The position numbers and the translations under genes were made by a program. A stretch of DNA of 64,000 bases, taken from NCBI GenBank assembly GCA_963785565.1, contig CAWAVV010000005.1, positions 186,001-250,000 of the forward strand. Reading direction: 5' to 3'. The notes below the pieces were generated by a model. The model was not told the origin of the DNA. It saw only the letters and a list, made by a program, of their open reading frames with translations, and did not search any database. Source of the DNA: AP-15 sp963785565. Its GTDB lineage: Bacteria > Pseudomonadota > Alphaproteobacteria > ATCC43930 > CGMCC-115725. This document shows, piece after piece, positions 36,418 to 45,778 of this stretch. Every line of letters starts with the position of its first letter. Positions within the stretch are counted from its first letter, which is position 1.

Positions 36418-36578
36418 CTCGAGAACACGCAATGCCTGACCAGAAATGAATTAATCAATTCCAGTCAGTTGTGATTAGATGGCTGTGGGCAAGGAAGCAA
36501 CGATCCACAACATGTGGACAGAAATCATCGGCCCGCAGCTTTGCGCCAAGTCCTTGGGAGCGACGTGAGCGTCACCGA

Positions 36579-36917
36579 ATGGTCTACCGCGCAAATCTCG
36601 TCGCCGCCGCGCGCATCGATAGCGGCGATTTCGTGATGGAACTGCGCGACATGTCGTCCGAAACCGCAGCGAGCGCCTCTCGGCGATCGGCCGCCGCATC
36701 AGCTGCCACCCTCGCTAAGACATCTAGCATTCGTGATCGGATCGAGGAGGTGTTTCGGTTGGGCCAAGAAGGTGGCCGGTTTGCGCAATTATCTGAGGAA
36801 GTTCTCAAGGACGGCTCCCACGAGGTGGATCGGGCGTACTTCCGCGTCATGCGCATTCAGACGATCGCCGAAGAGGTCGCGACCCCGCTTTCTCACTTGG
36901 CACCCAGCTTGGTGTGA
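36579..36917 (+). CDS. Hypothetical protein, low confidence
   Basis: A frame of about 112 residues from ATG 36579 (a longer form begins at 36471). It is Ser/Ala-rich, then helical with RDRIEEVFRLGQEGGRFAQLSEEVL and HEVDRAYFRVMRIQTIAEEV. The helical part looks protein-like, but there is no clear ribosome site and no family I recognise. It could be a remnant. Confidence 0.35.
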   Translation: MVYRANLVAAARIDSGDFVMELRDMSSETAASASRRSAAASAATLAKTSSIRDRIEEVFRLGQEGGRFAQLSEEVLKDGSHEVDRAYFRVMRIQTIAEEVATPLSHLAPSLV

Positions 36918-37107
36918 GAGCTCTCCGATTGTATTCGATTAGGCGAGCAAAGAAGATCAGCGAGGCCACGCCCGAAGCCGTAATTCTCCGGACCAACTCC
37001 AGAATCGGACCACGTATCGGCGGCGGCCGGCCGCCAGGACCGAGCGAGATTCGCTGGGTTATACGCTACCGGTTTTCACGCCTGGGAGAGTCTACGTTGA
37101 GGTATGC

Positions 37108-38058
37108 GTGAAGCGGCGGATAGCTGCCATGCCACTCGGTTTGGAATTGCAGGCTGATGCCGCGCGCGCTCCAAATCGTCTAGTGCAGCGGGAAGCCAGC
37201 GACCGTGTGGTGGCTATCGGGCTGCGCAATCCGTGGCTGGGCGATCTCTACCATCAGCTACTGACATTGCCGTGGTGGGCTTTTCTGCTCGGCTTAGCCA
37301 TCGTCTATCTCGGTTTGAATGTGCTGTTCGCGCTCCTGTATTTGCTCGGCGACGGCGCGATCGCGAACGCCCGGCCCGGAATATTTTCGGACGCCTTTTT
37401 CTTCAGCGTCGAGACAATATCGACGATCGGCTACGGGCAGATGTCGCCGGGGACGCTCTACGGCAATATCGTTATGACCTTTGAAGCGATGGTCGGATTG
37501 AGCCTTCTAGCAGTTTCCGCGGGCTTGGTACTTGCTCGATTTTCCCGGCCCATGGCTCGCGTGATGTTCAGCAAAGTAGCCGTCATCGCCCCGTACAACG
37601 GGGTCCCAACGCTCTCGCTACGGCTCGCTAACGAGCGCCGTAATCAAATCCTCGAGGCACAGGTCTCGGTCACTCTCGTCCGCGACGAGCGCACCGCCGA
37701 GGGCGATTGGATGCGACGCTTTTATGATCTGCAACTGGCACGCCAGCGGAGCCCGATCTTTGCGATGACATTTACGGTGATGCACGGAATAGACCCTGCG
37801 AGCCCATTATGGAATGCGACACCGTCATCGTTGGCCGCACAACAGGTGGAGATTGTGGTGACCGTCACGGGCCTCGACGAGACGATGTTGCAGGCGGTCC
37901 ATGCGCGAACCTCGTATCTTGCGCACGAAGTGTTGTGGGACCGTCGTTTCGCGGATGTGTTCACACAAGCGAAGGATGGCCGCCTGGCCGTCGACTACCG
38001 CCGCTTCCACGACACCGAACCGATCCAGTCGCCCGAGCCGGACCCATCCTGTCGATAG
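37108..38058 (+). CDS. Inward-rectifier K+ channel, KirBac type
   Basis: In this 316-residue protein two transmembrane helices (about 54-80 and 120-145) flank a pore helix and the K+ selectivity filter TIGYG (residues 106-110), followed by QMSP. The cytoplasmic Ig-like domain starts with FSRPMARVMFSKVAVIAPYNGVPTL and includes LANERRNQILEAQV, both typical of Kir channels. GTG 37108 follows TTGAGG at suitable spacing; an in-frame ATG lies at 37129. The gene is monocistronic by appearance. It would mediate K+ flux across the inner membrane. Confidence 0.9.
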   Translation: MKRRIAAMPLGLELQADAARAPNRLVQREASDRVVAIGLRNPWLGDLYHQLLTLPWWAFLLGLAIVYLGLNVLFALLYLLGDGAIANARPGIFSDAFFFSVETISTIGYGQMSPGTLYGNIVMTFEAMVGLSLLAVSAGLVLARFSRPMARVMFSKVAVIAPYNGVPTLSLRLANERRNQILEAQVSVTLVRDERTAEGDWMRRFYDLQLARQRSPIFAMTFTVMHGIDPASPLWNATPSSLAAQQVEIVVTVTGLDETMLQAVHARTSYLAHEVLWDRRFADVFTQAKDGRLAVDYRRFHDTEPIQSPEPDPSCR

Positions 38059-38274
38059 CACTGAATTTAACTGCATGGGCCCCGAGGGGGTCGTGCCAGC
38101 GGGCATCGCGACGGCATCCGTGATCCGGCACCAGGTCGCTACGCCATCGTCATTGCCTTCTCGCGAGCTCATCGGCGTGCGCGGCTTTTCCCTGTGAGCG
38201 CTCTCGCCGCAGCGCTCGATCGACATCTGGCCGGCCTCGTCATCGCGGAGGCTGCCAACCAGCATCTGAGGGCT

Positions 38275-38585
38275 GAGTAGCTCTTGGCCTCGACCAACCT
38301 CCCCCAACCCGCGGCTCTGCAAGACCGCCTTGACCCAGCGGCGGTTCGGCTCGAAGCCGCGCTCGGCCCGCAGCGTTCGTGTAAATGCTTCATCGTAAGG
38401 TTCCCATAGCGCGTCCGGAACCACTCGACCACGAACGCGATCCGGTCCACCGGCTCCCGGCGCCGGTCGATCATTCCCTCGGCCCCCTCCGAGTCGTAGC
38501 TCTAGCAAAACCGCCGAGAATGCGGCTCGCTGATCCCCAGCAGCTTGGCCGCCTCGACGCAGTTCTCACGCTTGCAGATCCTTCA
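38275..38585 (-). pseudogene. ISNCY-type transposase relic
   Basis: On the minus strand the pieces NCVEAAKLLGISEPHSRRF, then a stop, SYDSEGAEGMIDRRRE and FVVEWFRTRYGNLTMKHLHERC line up with the N-terminal helix-turn-helix region of ISNCY-type transposases. The continuation FEPNRRWVKAVLQSRGLG is in another frame. An internal stop and at least one frameshift make it inactive, and the catalytic domain is absent. No terminal repeats are visible. Confidence 0.6.
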
Positions 38586-38772
38586 AATAACACGTCATCG
38601 ATACCTCGGACCGCATCCCGACCCCCGGCTTCGAACCCCTCCAAAAACGGACAGATCGTCTGACCCAAAACCCGGATATCTCATCTGCTAACGGACACGC
38701 CAAAGCTTCAACATTGGACCAGGGCGGCCACGTGCTAGGATCCGCGGGCAGAATCGTATGAAGGAGACGGCG

Positions 38773-39438
38773 ATGCCAAAACCCGCGAGACCGGATTATT
38801 GATGATATGGACCGATATCGACGCCGAGTTCGAACCCGAGTTCAACCGCTGGTACGATGATGAGCATCTACCGCGGCTGCTGTAAATCCCCGGTTTTCTG
38901 AGCGCTGGGCGCTATTCCGCATTGAGGGGCGGTCCGAAATATCTGACAATTTACGAGCTGGAGGACCACAACGTATTGCGCAGCTCGGCCTATCTCGACT
39001 CGCTCAAGTATCAGCCCTCGGCGGCGCCGCAGAAGACCGGCACCAGCCGCATCGGCCGCAATTTTCTGCGCAATGCGTACCGGCAGCTCTTTCCGGTGCA
39101 CACCCATCCGATCGAGCAGACGGCCGGCATGGCGCCGGTCCTGCAGATGGGGCGGATCGACGTTTCGAGCGCGGTCGGGGAGGAATTCAACGCCTGGTAC
39201 AACGCTGTCTACTCCCGGTTATCTGGCGGTGCCAGGTTGCATGGGCGCGCGCCGCTGTGTCGCCGTCGAGGGCCAGCCCAAATACCTGACCCTCTACGAG
39301 TTCGAACACGCCAAAGTGCCGGAGAGCAAGGCTTGGACCCGTGCGCGGGCAAGCAATCCGTGGACCCAACGAATGCAGCCTAATCTGCGCCATGACAAGG
39401 GATCCCCCGGCGTCTACCAGCGCATTTATCCGAAATAA
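38773..39438 (+). pseudogene. Broken EthD-like dimeric alpha/beta-barrel gene
   Basis: AAGGAG precedes ATG 38773, but that frame stops after 9 residues. The conserved sequence continues in another frame as LLMIWTDIDAEFEPEFNRWYDDEHLPRLL, hits a TAA at 38883-38885, resumes with IPGFLSAGRYSALRGGPKYLTIYEL, and shifts frame again near 39225 before PGYLAVPGCMGARR and VEGQPKYLTLYEFE. The two halves repeat the same R-Y..L.G.PKYLT.YE pattern, so the intact protein had two EthD-like domains. Three lesions mark a dead gene. Confidence 0.75.
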
Positions 39439-39474
39439 TGGTGGTGGGGCGACGCGGAATCTGCCCTCGCCCGG

Positions 39475-40305
39475 TCACGAGAACCCGAGATGCCCGACTC
39501 CCGGCAACTTGAGCCCCGGCGTGAGAAAATCGATGCCGACATTGAGGCCGAGGAGATTGAACTCGATCCCCTCCCTCACCGCGACCAGCAGACCGGCGAG
39601 GCCGAACAGCGAGACCTGAATCCCGGTGCCACTCGGCGCCGCGCCGAAGACTGCGCCGCCCGGCAGAAAATCCTTGCCGACCGCGTTGGCTGGCAACGCC
39701 AGTCTTAGCTCTGGCACCCGACGGGCGACATAGGCGGTGAAAGTGTTGCTGTTGGGGCCGGGCCAGGCGCGGTATTCGTGCGGGTAGGGGTAGTTGGCCA
39801 CGGCCTGGCGAATTTCGTCGATGACCGGGTCGAGATCCGGTCCGCGGCGGTCCAGTACTACCACCGGGCGTGCACCGAACCAGTAATTGTCCGGTCCGGT
39901 GCGGTCGATGCGAACCGACGGCGCGCCGTTTGCGACGCCAAAGCCCAGCACTTCATAACGCGAATAGCGCGCCCCGCCGGCGGGCTTGACGATGATCCAG
40001 GTGTGAACCGAAAAGACACCGCGCCATGAAACTGCCCGGGCGGCATAGACTTGGATCACACCGTCGGGCGTCGTAGCCGGATCGGGCGCGAGCCCGGTCG
40101 GATCGCGGCGCGCCATATACCACGGGACCGCGGCCGATCGGCCAAACACGCAGCCGCTCACCAAAACCGGCAGGGCGAACAGTGTAAGGAACGCCAACCC
40201 GAAGCACGAGTTGCGGGCTGCGCGCGCTGCCATCGCCACGAAAGCGCCGATGCCGATTTTTGCCCTCCGATCCTTTGTGCGCCGAATCCCATGGCGCACC
40301 ATCAT
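39475..40305 (-). CDS. DUF3750 protein with lipoprotein-like signal
   Basis: This 276-residue protein has a hydrophobic N-terminal segment ending in LPVLVSGCVFG, which resembles a lipobox, after a long basic head. It continues with VHTWIIVKPAGGARYSRYEVLGFG and PYPHEYRAWPGPNSNTFTAYVAR, the DUF3750 core. The strongly conserved HTW and PGPNSNTF segments suggest an enzyme site in the periplasm, but the function is unknown. A start closer to the hydrophobic segment may be the real one. Confidence 0.8.
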   Translation of the reverse strand: MMVRHGIRRTKDRRAKIGIGAFVAMAARAARNSCFGLAFLTLFALPVLVSGCVFGRSAAVPWYMARRDPTGLAPDPATTPDGVIQVYAARAVSWRGVFSVHTWIIVKPAGGARYSRYEVLGFGVANGAPSVRIDRTGPDNYWFGARPVVVLDRRGPDLDPVIDEIRQAVANYPYPHEYRAWPGPNSNTFTAYVARRVPELRLALPANAVGKDFLPGGAVFGAAPSGTGIQVSLFGLAGLLVAVREGIEFNLLGLNVGIDFLTPGLKLPGVGHLGFS

Positions 40306-40338
40306 GGCACAAAATCGGGCGGGTTTCGCCGCGACGGT

Positions 40339-41559
40339 TCAGCGCTGCCTGCCGGCGCCCCTATGCAGAGCCGACGGTAGCTCGTCCCAAGAGCGACCGT
40401 CGACCAGACGGCCCGCGGCGCGGCGCCCGAGGCGCACCATCCTGTGGCCGAACCCGTCGTCAGAGGCCGGCGCCCACTCGCCCCATTGCTTGAACAGGAA
40501 CGGGAGCCCGGCGGCTACACAGCCGTCGCGCAGTCCGCGCACCCAATCGGGATCCGACGGTCGAGCGCCGGGGCCGATTTCACCGCCGCCGACGACCCAA
40601 TCGAGCGGCCGCCACGCCGGCCCGGAGATCGGCACCCTGCGGCCTCGACCGTCGAGTCGATAGCAGCCGCCAAAAAGCGCGTCGACATAACCCTCGCCGA
40701 AGGGCACGGCATCAGGGCGAACCGGGCCGAGCAACGGTTCAAAGCACGCCCAACGTTGTGACGCCGGCATTTGCAGCAGATCGCCGATGCGGCCGATCCG
40801 CTCCTGATCCTCGACCGAGACGCCCGGCCAGAGATTGGGCAATGGCCACGGGTAGAGCCCGATCGGGCTCGGCTTGCCGCCCTGCGAGTCGGGGGGCTGA
40901 CGGATGACCCGGGACAACCCGACCGCCCAAAGCTGCCGCGCGCCGGCGCTCCGCGTGCGGGTAACCCCCGGCGCCGGGACAGTACCCTCTCCGCCGGACC
41001 TCGGATGCGGCCTCAGGCTTGGTAGAACCGTCGCTGCCAGGGAGTCGATCGCCACAGCGATCCGATAAGGCGTCTGCGGATCGGCGTAATAGACTCGCAT
41101 GCGGTCGGCGCGCTTGGTCAGCACCAGGAACCGGTGCCAATGCGCGATCGCTATCACGGCATGCAGCACATCGATGGCCTCGACCGCCAGCCTTTCGTGG
41201 AACAGATCCGCCAGCGAATCGATTAGGATACGTCGCGGAGTGCGCTGCAGAACGGGCCAGAGCAACACATCGGCTCGCAAGCGGATCTCTCCGGTCCATT
41301 GCAAGCCGGACCGCCCCATCGCGGTCAGCCCGGTGTAGCGCGCGCCGCCCTTGCCGCCGATACGCGCGAGCTTCGAAACCGTCTGCAACGCCTCACAATG
41401 GGCGCACCCCGGGCTTACCGGAGAGCAGCCACCGGTCGGGTTCCAAGTCCCATCATACCACTCAGCCGGGGCGGAGCCGGCGCGCCCCATCCCCGAAGCT
41501 TGCTCGATAGAACCCGAAGCCAAGGCCTCGCGCGAGTCGATACCGTTGCAAGGATCCAT
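40339..41559 (-). CDS. DUF5131 (phage Gp37/Gp68-type) protein
   Basis: This 406-residue protein has an N-terminal motif WNPTGGCSPVSPGCAHCEAL with spaced Cys that could bind an iron-sulfur cluster, then LLWPVLQRTPRRILIDSLADLFHERL, WHRFLVLTKRADRM, LPNLWPGVSVEDQERI and WVVGGGEIGPGARPSDPDWV. This is the DUF5131 set found in phages and mobile regions. The reaction is unknown; a radical-SAM-like fold has been suggested for the family, which I cannot test. An inserted variable stretch (about 185-225) separates the conserved blocks. Met at 41490 is an alternative start. Confidence 0.8.
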   Translation of the reverse strand: MDPCNGIDSREALASGSIEQASGMGRAGSAPAEWYDGTWNPTGGCSPVSPGCAHCEALQTVSKLARIGGKGGARYTGLTAMGRSGLQWTGEIRLRADVLLWPVLQRTPRRILIDSLADLFHERLAVEAIDVLHAVIAIAHWHRFLVLTKRADRMRVYYADPQTPYRIAVAIDSLAATVLPSLRPHPRSGGEGTVPAPGVTRTRSAGARQLWAVGLSRVIRQPPDSQGGKPSPIGLYPWPLPNLWPGVSVEDQERIGRIGDLLQMPASQRWACFEPLLGPVRPDAVPFGEGYVDALFGGCYRLDGRGRRVPISGPAWRPLDWVVGGGEIGPGARPSDPDWVRGLRDGCVAAGLPFLFKQWGEWAPASDDGFGHRMVRLGRRAAGRLVDGRSWDELPSALHRGAGRQR

Positions 41560-42424
41560 CAGCGGCCCGCCATAATCGGTGATGCAGCCGCCAAGACTTT
41601 AGTCTCGGCGGACCCGACATGTTCGAAAGCGGGTCGGCAAGCGGCGATCAATTCAGCTGGCGGGGGTGCGATCCATTCCCACACAAAACAGCCCCTAGAG
41701 GAAATCTGCCCGTGCATATACTGTTAGGATATAAATGGCAACTATTATAAGATATGGTTAATTTTTATCGTCTTATGAGGGTCAACCAATCATCGATTTG
41801 GTGGTTTTGCCGAATTCGCGGCAAAAATCGGCGTCAGGACGGTCGCAACGCCCGCTACGGTCGCGCTCGCGTAAAAAACCAGCGACGGTCCGGCGCCCAC
41901 CGGACGACATGGCGTGCAAGACCGCCGAGGCAGCCGCCCCGAACGAAAAGCGGATCGCGCCGCGATTGATCGGCGTCCGGCAAACATGGAAACTGATTTC
42001 AACCAACGCTTGGCCAAGATAGAAGGCGTCCTAAGCTAACGAGTTGGATGGTCGGCTTCGCCGCACGCCTGGCGTGCCCTTCATGCTTCTGCGCTACCGA
42101 CCCCGCCACACCGCAGCCGGCATCCTGATCAGTAGCCGTTCCGCGTGGCACGTCGTGCCTGGCGGCACCACAAAGTGCATCGTGCGCATTTTGGAGAACC
42201 ACGATGCGACCCGCCGGCCCCTGCGCCTCCATATCGGCCCGAATACCCCAGACCCGATCGAAGGCCAGGAGCGGCGGGACCGCAGTGAGCCATGAGGGGT
42301 CACGGAGCGGTTGGGCAGCATCGGTGGCGATGCACGTAACTAGTCCGGTTGCGACGGTCGCGTTTTACCCTTAGGATAGACGGCGTTCCGTGTTGCGGGC
42401 GAAACCTACGGGGAGGACTACTCC
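41560..42424. other. Gene-poor gap with an AT-rich island
   Basis: No frame in these 865 bases has a good start plus recognisable protein features; the several 70-80 codon frames are basic and overlap each other on both strands. Bases about 41720-41790 are strikingly AT-rich for this genome, with several TATAAA/TATAAG-like words. The gap ends in the leader of the secreted Gly/Pro-rich protein gene. Confidence 0.5.
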
Positions 42425-42859
42425 ATGAAGCATCTCTTGACCGGCGTCGCGGTCGCTGCCGCGCTCGCGATTGCGGCGCCCGTGTGGGCGCAAAATCCAA
42501 GCGGCGGGAACGGTATGGGAATGCCCGGCCCGAATCCCGGCGGCGGTGGCGGCCTGACCCCGTACAGCGGCGGGGGAGCGCCGGCTCCAACCGCTGCGCC
42601 GGCTCCAGCCCCAGCCCCAGCTCCGGTGCAATCCATGAACCGTATGCCAGCCGGAGGGAGCGCGACGTCGGAGAGGGGCTCAGGGGCGCGCGCGCATCAC
42701 CGGCGCCATGCTGTCCAGTCGGCGCGGAAGTCGTCTGCCGGTAGTCAAGCTGACCAGCTGAACCGCCAGGAGCTGTCCCAATTACAGGGCGCCAATCCAA
42801 CCACGATGAACCGGATGTCGGTCGGCGGAAAGGCGACCTCGGGAGGACCGAACCATTAA
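42425..42859 (+). CDS. Secreted Gly/Pro/Ala-rich protein
   Basis: This 144-residue protein has a clean signal peptide (MKHLLTGVAVAAALAIAAPVWA, cut before QNPS) and a GGGGAGGA site upstream. The mature part has Gly-rich and Ala-Pro-rich low-complexity stretches, and two copies of a short motif: MNRMPAGGSAT (about 71-81) and MNRMSVGGKAT (about 128-138). It is probably periplasmic or extracellular and unstructured. No function is known to me. Confidence 0.7.
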   Translation: MKHLLTGVAVAAALAIAAPVWAQNPSGGNGMGMPGPNPGGGGGLTPYSGGGAPAPTAAPAPAPAPAPVQSMNRMPAGGSATSERGSGARAHHRRHAVQSARKSSAGSQADQLNRQELSQLQGANPTTMNRMSVGGKATSGGPNH

Positions 42860-43352
42860 ACACCGCGCTGGTCGGGGCATCGCCTGCTAGTGAAACAGCA
42901 TTGCGTGCGGGCGGCGCCAGTCCTCCGCCCCTCGCTCCGACGCAGCCGCTCGACAAGGGGGAGGCGGTCGGACTGTGATAAAAGGCGATCGATAAAGAAT
43001 CCCGGAATATCAGGCAATTGGCCGTCATTTCCGCGAGAAGGCGAGGACCCAGCATAAGTTACCGGCGCCCCGACGAAAGCGGGCGCTCATGGCTGCGGCC
43101 GCTAGCACGCGTTATTTCGGGTTTTCTTAGAGAACCCGTATGATCTCAAGCCAAGCAGCAGCGGCCTCGTTAGAATAAACCCGTAGATGTTGCGAAGCGG
43201 CGCATTTGAGATCCAGCCCTCTGCTATGGCCCGTCTCTGGTGGATGCGCCCTCGCGCGCGCCGCTATAGATCGCGCGGATCCGGCGCGAGATCGGGCGCA
43301 TCCCGCTAGCCACAGATTTGTGTTCGACAAGGCGCCGTAGTAAAGGGAGTTG
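42860..43352. other. Intergenic gap, no gene seen
   Basis: About 490 bases hold no convincing coding frame. A hairpin CGGGTT / AACCCG with a 9-base loop lies at 43118-43138 but lacks a T-run. The last part is the leader of the Na/Pi cotransporter gene, with AAAGGGAG as ribosome site. Confidence 0.5.
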
Positions 43353-44969
43353 ATGAACGCCTCCTCCGCCGTGACGCTGGTGGGTGGGCTCGGCTTGTTT
43401 CTGCTCGGGATTCACCATCTCACGGAGGGTCTGAAGGGCCTCGCGGGCGACTCGCTGCGCCGCGCGCTCCAAATGCTTGTTGGCGGCCGATTGAGCTCAA
43501 TCATTTCCGGTGCGTTCTTCACGGTGGCGATTCAATCCTCGACCGCGACGACGCTCACCGTTATCGGCTTCGTCAGCGCGGGGTTGGTCACCTTCTCGCA
43601 GGCGGTCGGGGTCATCGTTGGCGCGACTTTCGGCACGACCTCGACGCCATGGCTGGTAGCGATCTTTGGTTTTCGCGTGAGCGTTTCTGCCTTTGCTATG
43701 CCGATGCTCGGCATCGGCGCCTTTCTCTGGCTGATCGCCAAAGGCCGAACGCGATCGCTGGGGGCGATCCTCGCCGGCTTCGGACTGCTTTTCTTCGGGA
43801 TCGAATATCTCCAGACCGGAATGGAAGGCATTTCGTGGAACCTCGATGCCGTTGGTGGAAGCGGTTTCGGCTGGCAGTGGATTCTCGCTGGAATCGGGAT
43901 CTTGATGTCGGTCGTCATGCAGAGCTCGAGTGCTGCCGCGGCGACCACACTCGTAGCACTGCATGCGGGTTCGCTGACGTTTGATCAAGCTTGCGCGATG
44001 ATCGTTGGACAGAGTGTTGGGACCGCGGCGACGAGCGCGTTGGTGGCGATCGGCGCTGGGCTCGCGGTGCGGCGAGCGGCGCTGGCGCACATTATCTACA
44101 ATGTGAGCCTCGGCATTCTTGGGATTCTGCTGCTCCGGCCGATCACGGCGGCCGCAGGCTGGGTGGGTTCGCAATTGGATGATCCCCAGGGAGTGCTGGC
44201 CCTGGCGGCATTCAGCAGCATCTTCAAATTTGTCGGAGTCGCCGCGTTCTTTCCATGGCTCGATAGTTTCTCGCGTCTCATCGTCAGGATCTCTGGAAAG
44301 GGCGCTAAGTCTGCCGTCGCTCATCTCGAGCCAACCCTCGCCGAAGCGGGAGGAGGTGTAGCGCTCGAAGCCGCCTGGCGGGCGATTTTGGAGGTCGCGC
44401 ATGGCTCCATCGACGCGGTTCGCCGCCGGCTTGCCGGTGAATTTGTCCAGTACGACCCGCCGGTAGATGCGGTTCGGCAGATCGAGCACTTTATGGAGTC
44501 GCTTTCGCTTGAAACCACCGATCTGGGCACATTCGAACCCCGCCTCATCCGGCTTTCGCATGCTCTAGATCATCTCACGCGACTTCATAACGACCTGACA
44601 CAGATTCCATCGGTCCGTAGCGGCTGGCGGCCCCCGGCTGGCTGCGATGCTGGCGCGCAGGCGCTTGCAGCGTGGCTCGACACCACAAAAGACCCCGCAG
44701 CGCCATCGGATCTGACCGTGTTCAATGCGCTCGAAAAGGCATCGCAACAGCTTGATGGCGAGCGCGATACCGGCCGCGATAAAATTCTGGAAGACGTTGC
44801 GTTGCAACGAACTCCTGCGGTCACGGCCCGGGCAGATCTTGACGCGCTCCTTTGGGCGGATGGCGCCCTCCACCACGCGTGGCGTCTAGCCGAGTCGCTG
44901 AGAATTGCCTCCGACAACAGGCGACTGCCCGTCGATAACGCGCATCTTAGCGGGAAGGAAGATCGATGA
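43353..44969 (+). CDS. Na+/phosphate cotransporter (NptA/YjbB type)
   Basis: This 538-residue protein has an N-terminal membrane domain (about 1-310) with the two inverted QSS signatures of Na/Pi cotransporters: AIQSSTATTLTVIGFVSAG and VMQSSSAAAATTLVAL. The C-terminal part (about 330-520) is helical and PhoU-like. It imports phosphate across the inner membrane with Na+. I prefer ATG 43353; a TTG one codon upstream is the alternative. Its stop overlaps the ppk2 start by ATGA, so phosphate uptake and polyphosphate kinase are translationally coupled. Confidence 0.9.
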   Translation: MNASSAVTLVGGLGLFLLGIHHLTEGLKGLAGDSLRRALQMLVGGRLSSIISGAFFTVAIQSSTATTLTVIGFVSAGLVTFSQAVGVIVGATFGTTSTPWLVAIFGFRVSVSAFAMPMLGIGAFLWLIAKGRTRSLGAILAGFGLLFFGIEYLQTGMEGISWNLDAVGGSGFGWQWILAGIGILMSVVMQSSSAAAATTLVALHAGSLTFDQACAMIVGQSVGTAATSALVAIGAGLAVRRAALAHIIYNVSLGILGILLLRPITAAAGWVGSQLDDPQGVLALAAFSSIFKFVGVAAFFPWLDSFSRLIVRISGKGAKSAVAHLEPTLAEAGGGVALEAAWRAILEVAHGSIDAVRRRLAGEFVQYDPPVDAVRQIEHFMESLSLETTDLGTFEPRLIRLSHALDHLTRLHNDLTQIPSVRSGWRPPAGCDAGAQALAAWLDTTKDPAAPSDLTVFNALEKASQQLDGERDTGRDKILEDVALQRTPAVTARADLDALLWADGALHHAWRLAESLRIASDNRRLPVDNAHLSGKEDR

Positions 44970-45760
44970 GCACCGTCAAAAAGCCGATGAAGCGCAAGGA
45001 GTACGAAAAAGCTTTACGCAAGCTGCAGGTCGAGCTGTGCGTGCTGCAAGACTGGGTCAAGCAGAAGGGTTTGCGCGTCGTCGTGATCTTCGAGGGACGC
45101 GACGCCGCCGGAAAAGGCGGCACGATCAAGGCCATCACCGAACGCGTCAGCCCCCGCGTGTTCCGAGTGGTGGCGCTGCCGGCGCCGTCCGACCGCGAGA
45201 AGGCGCAATTGTATTTTCAGCGCTATCTCTCGCATTTTCCGACCGCGGGCGAGATCGTGATCTTCGACCGCAGCTGGTACAATCGGGCCGGCGTCGAATA
45301 CGTAATGGACTTCTGCACGAAAGCCCAGCATCAACGTTTCCTCCAGGTGTGCCCCGAGTTCGAACTGTTCGTCGTCGACGACGGCATCCTTCTGATCAAA
45401 TACTGGCTGGAGGTCAGCGACGAGCAGCAAAAGCGCCGCTTTGCGGCCCGTATCGAGGACCCGTTGCGCCAGTGGAAGCTGAGCCCTACGGATCTATGCT
45501 CACGAAGCAAATGGTTCGAGTATTCGCGAGCCCGAGACATAATGTTTGGGGCTACGCACACCACGTACGCACCCTGGTATATTATCCGATCGGACGACAA
45601 GCGGCGGGCACGCCTTAATTGCATTCGCCACTTGCTTGACCTGATACCTCACGAAAAGCTTTCGCGCGAGAAGTCAAAACTTCCCGACCGCTCGATGAGC
45701 GGGGCTTATGACGACCTCGCTACGCTAGAAGGCCTGCAATTTGTGCCGGAGACGGCATAA
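44966..45760 (+). CDS. ppk2: Polyphosphate kinase 2
   Basis: This 264-residue PPK2 has Walker A EGRDAAGKGG (about 43-52), Walker B and lid region GEIVIFDRSWYNRAGVE (about 94-110) and the C-terminal family block WFEYSRARDIMFGATHT. Family members transfer phosphate between polyphosphate and nucleotides (GDP/ADP to GTP/ATP or the reverse) in the cytoplasm. The single catalytic domain of normal length points to class I. It is coupled to the phosphate transporter upstream. Confidence 0.93.
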   Translation: MSTVKKPMKRKEYEKALRKLQVELCVLQDWVKQKGLRVVVIFEGRDAAGKGGTIKAITERVSPRVFRVVALPAPSDREKAQLYFQRYLSHFPTAGEIVIFDRSWYNRAGVEYVMDFCTKAQHQRFLQVCPEFELFVVDDGILLIKYWLEVSDEQQKRRFAARIEDPLRQWKLSPTDLCSRSKWFEYSRARDIMFGATHTTYAPWYIIRSDDKRRARLNCIRHLLDLIPHEKLSREKSKLPDRSMSGAYDDLATLEGLQFVPETA

Positions 45761-45778
45761 GGCGACGGAAGGGCAACT

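Noticed and set aside
37825..38508. Minus-strand frame of 227 codons through the KirBac end
   Set aside because: Its left half is antisense to the channel gene; only its right part overlaps the ISNCY relic and is reported as such.
43497..44561. Minus-strand frame of 354 codons opposite the Na/Pi transporter
   Set aside because: Highly charged shadow of a membrane-protein gene with no recognisable domain.
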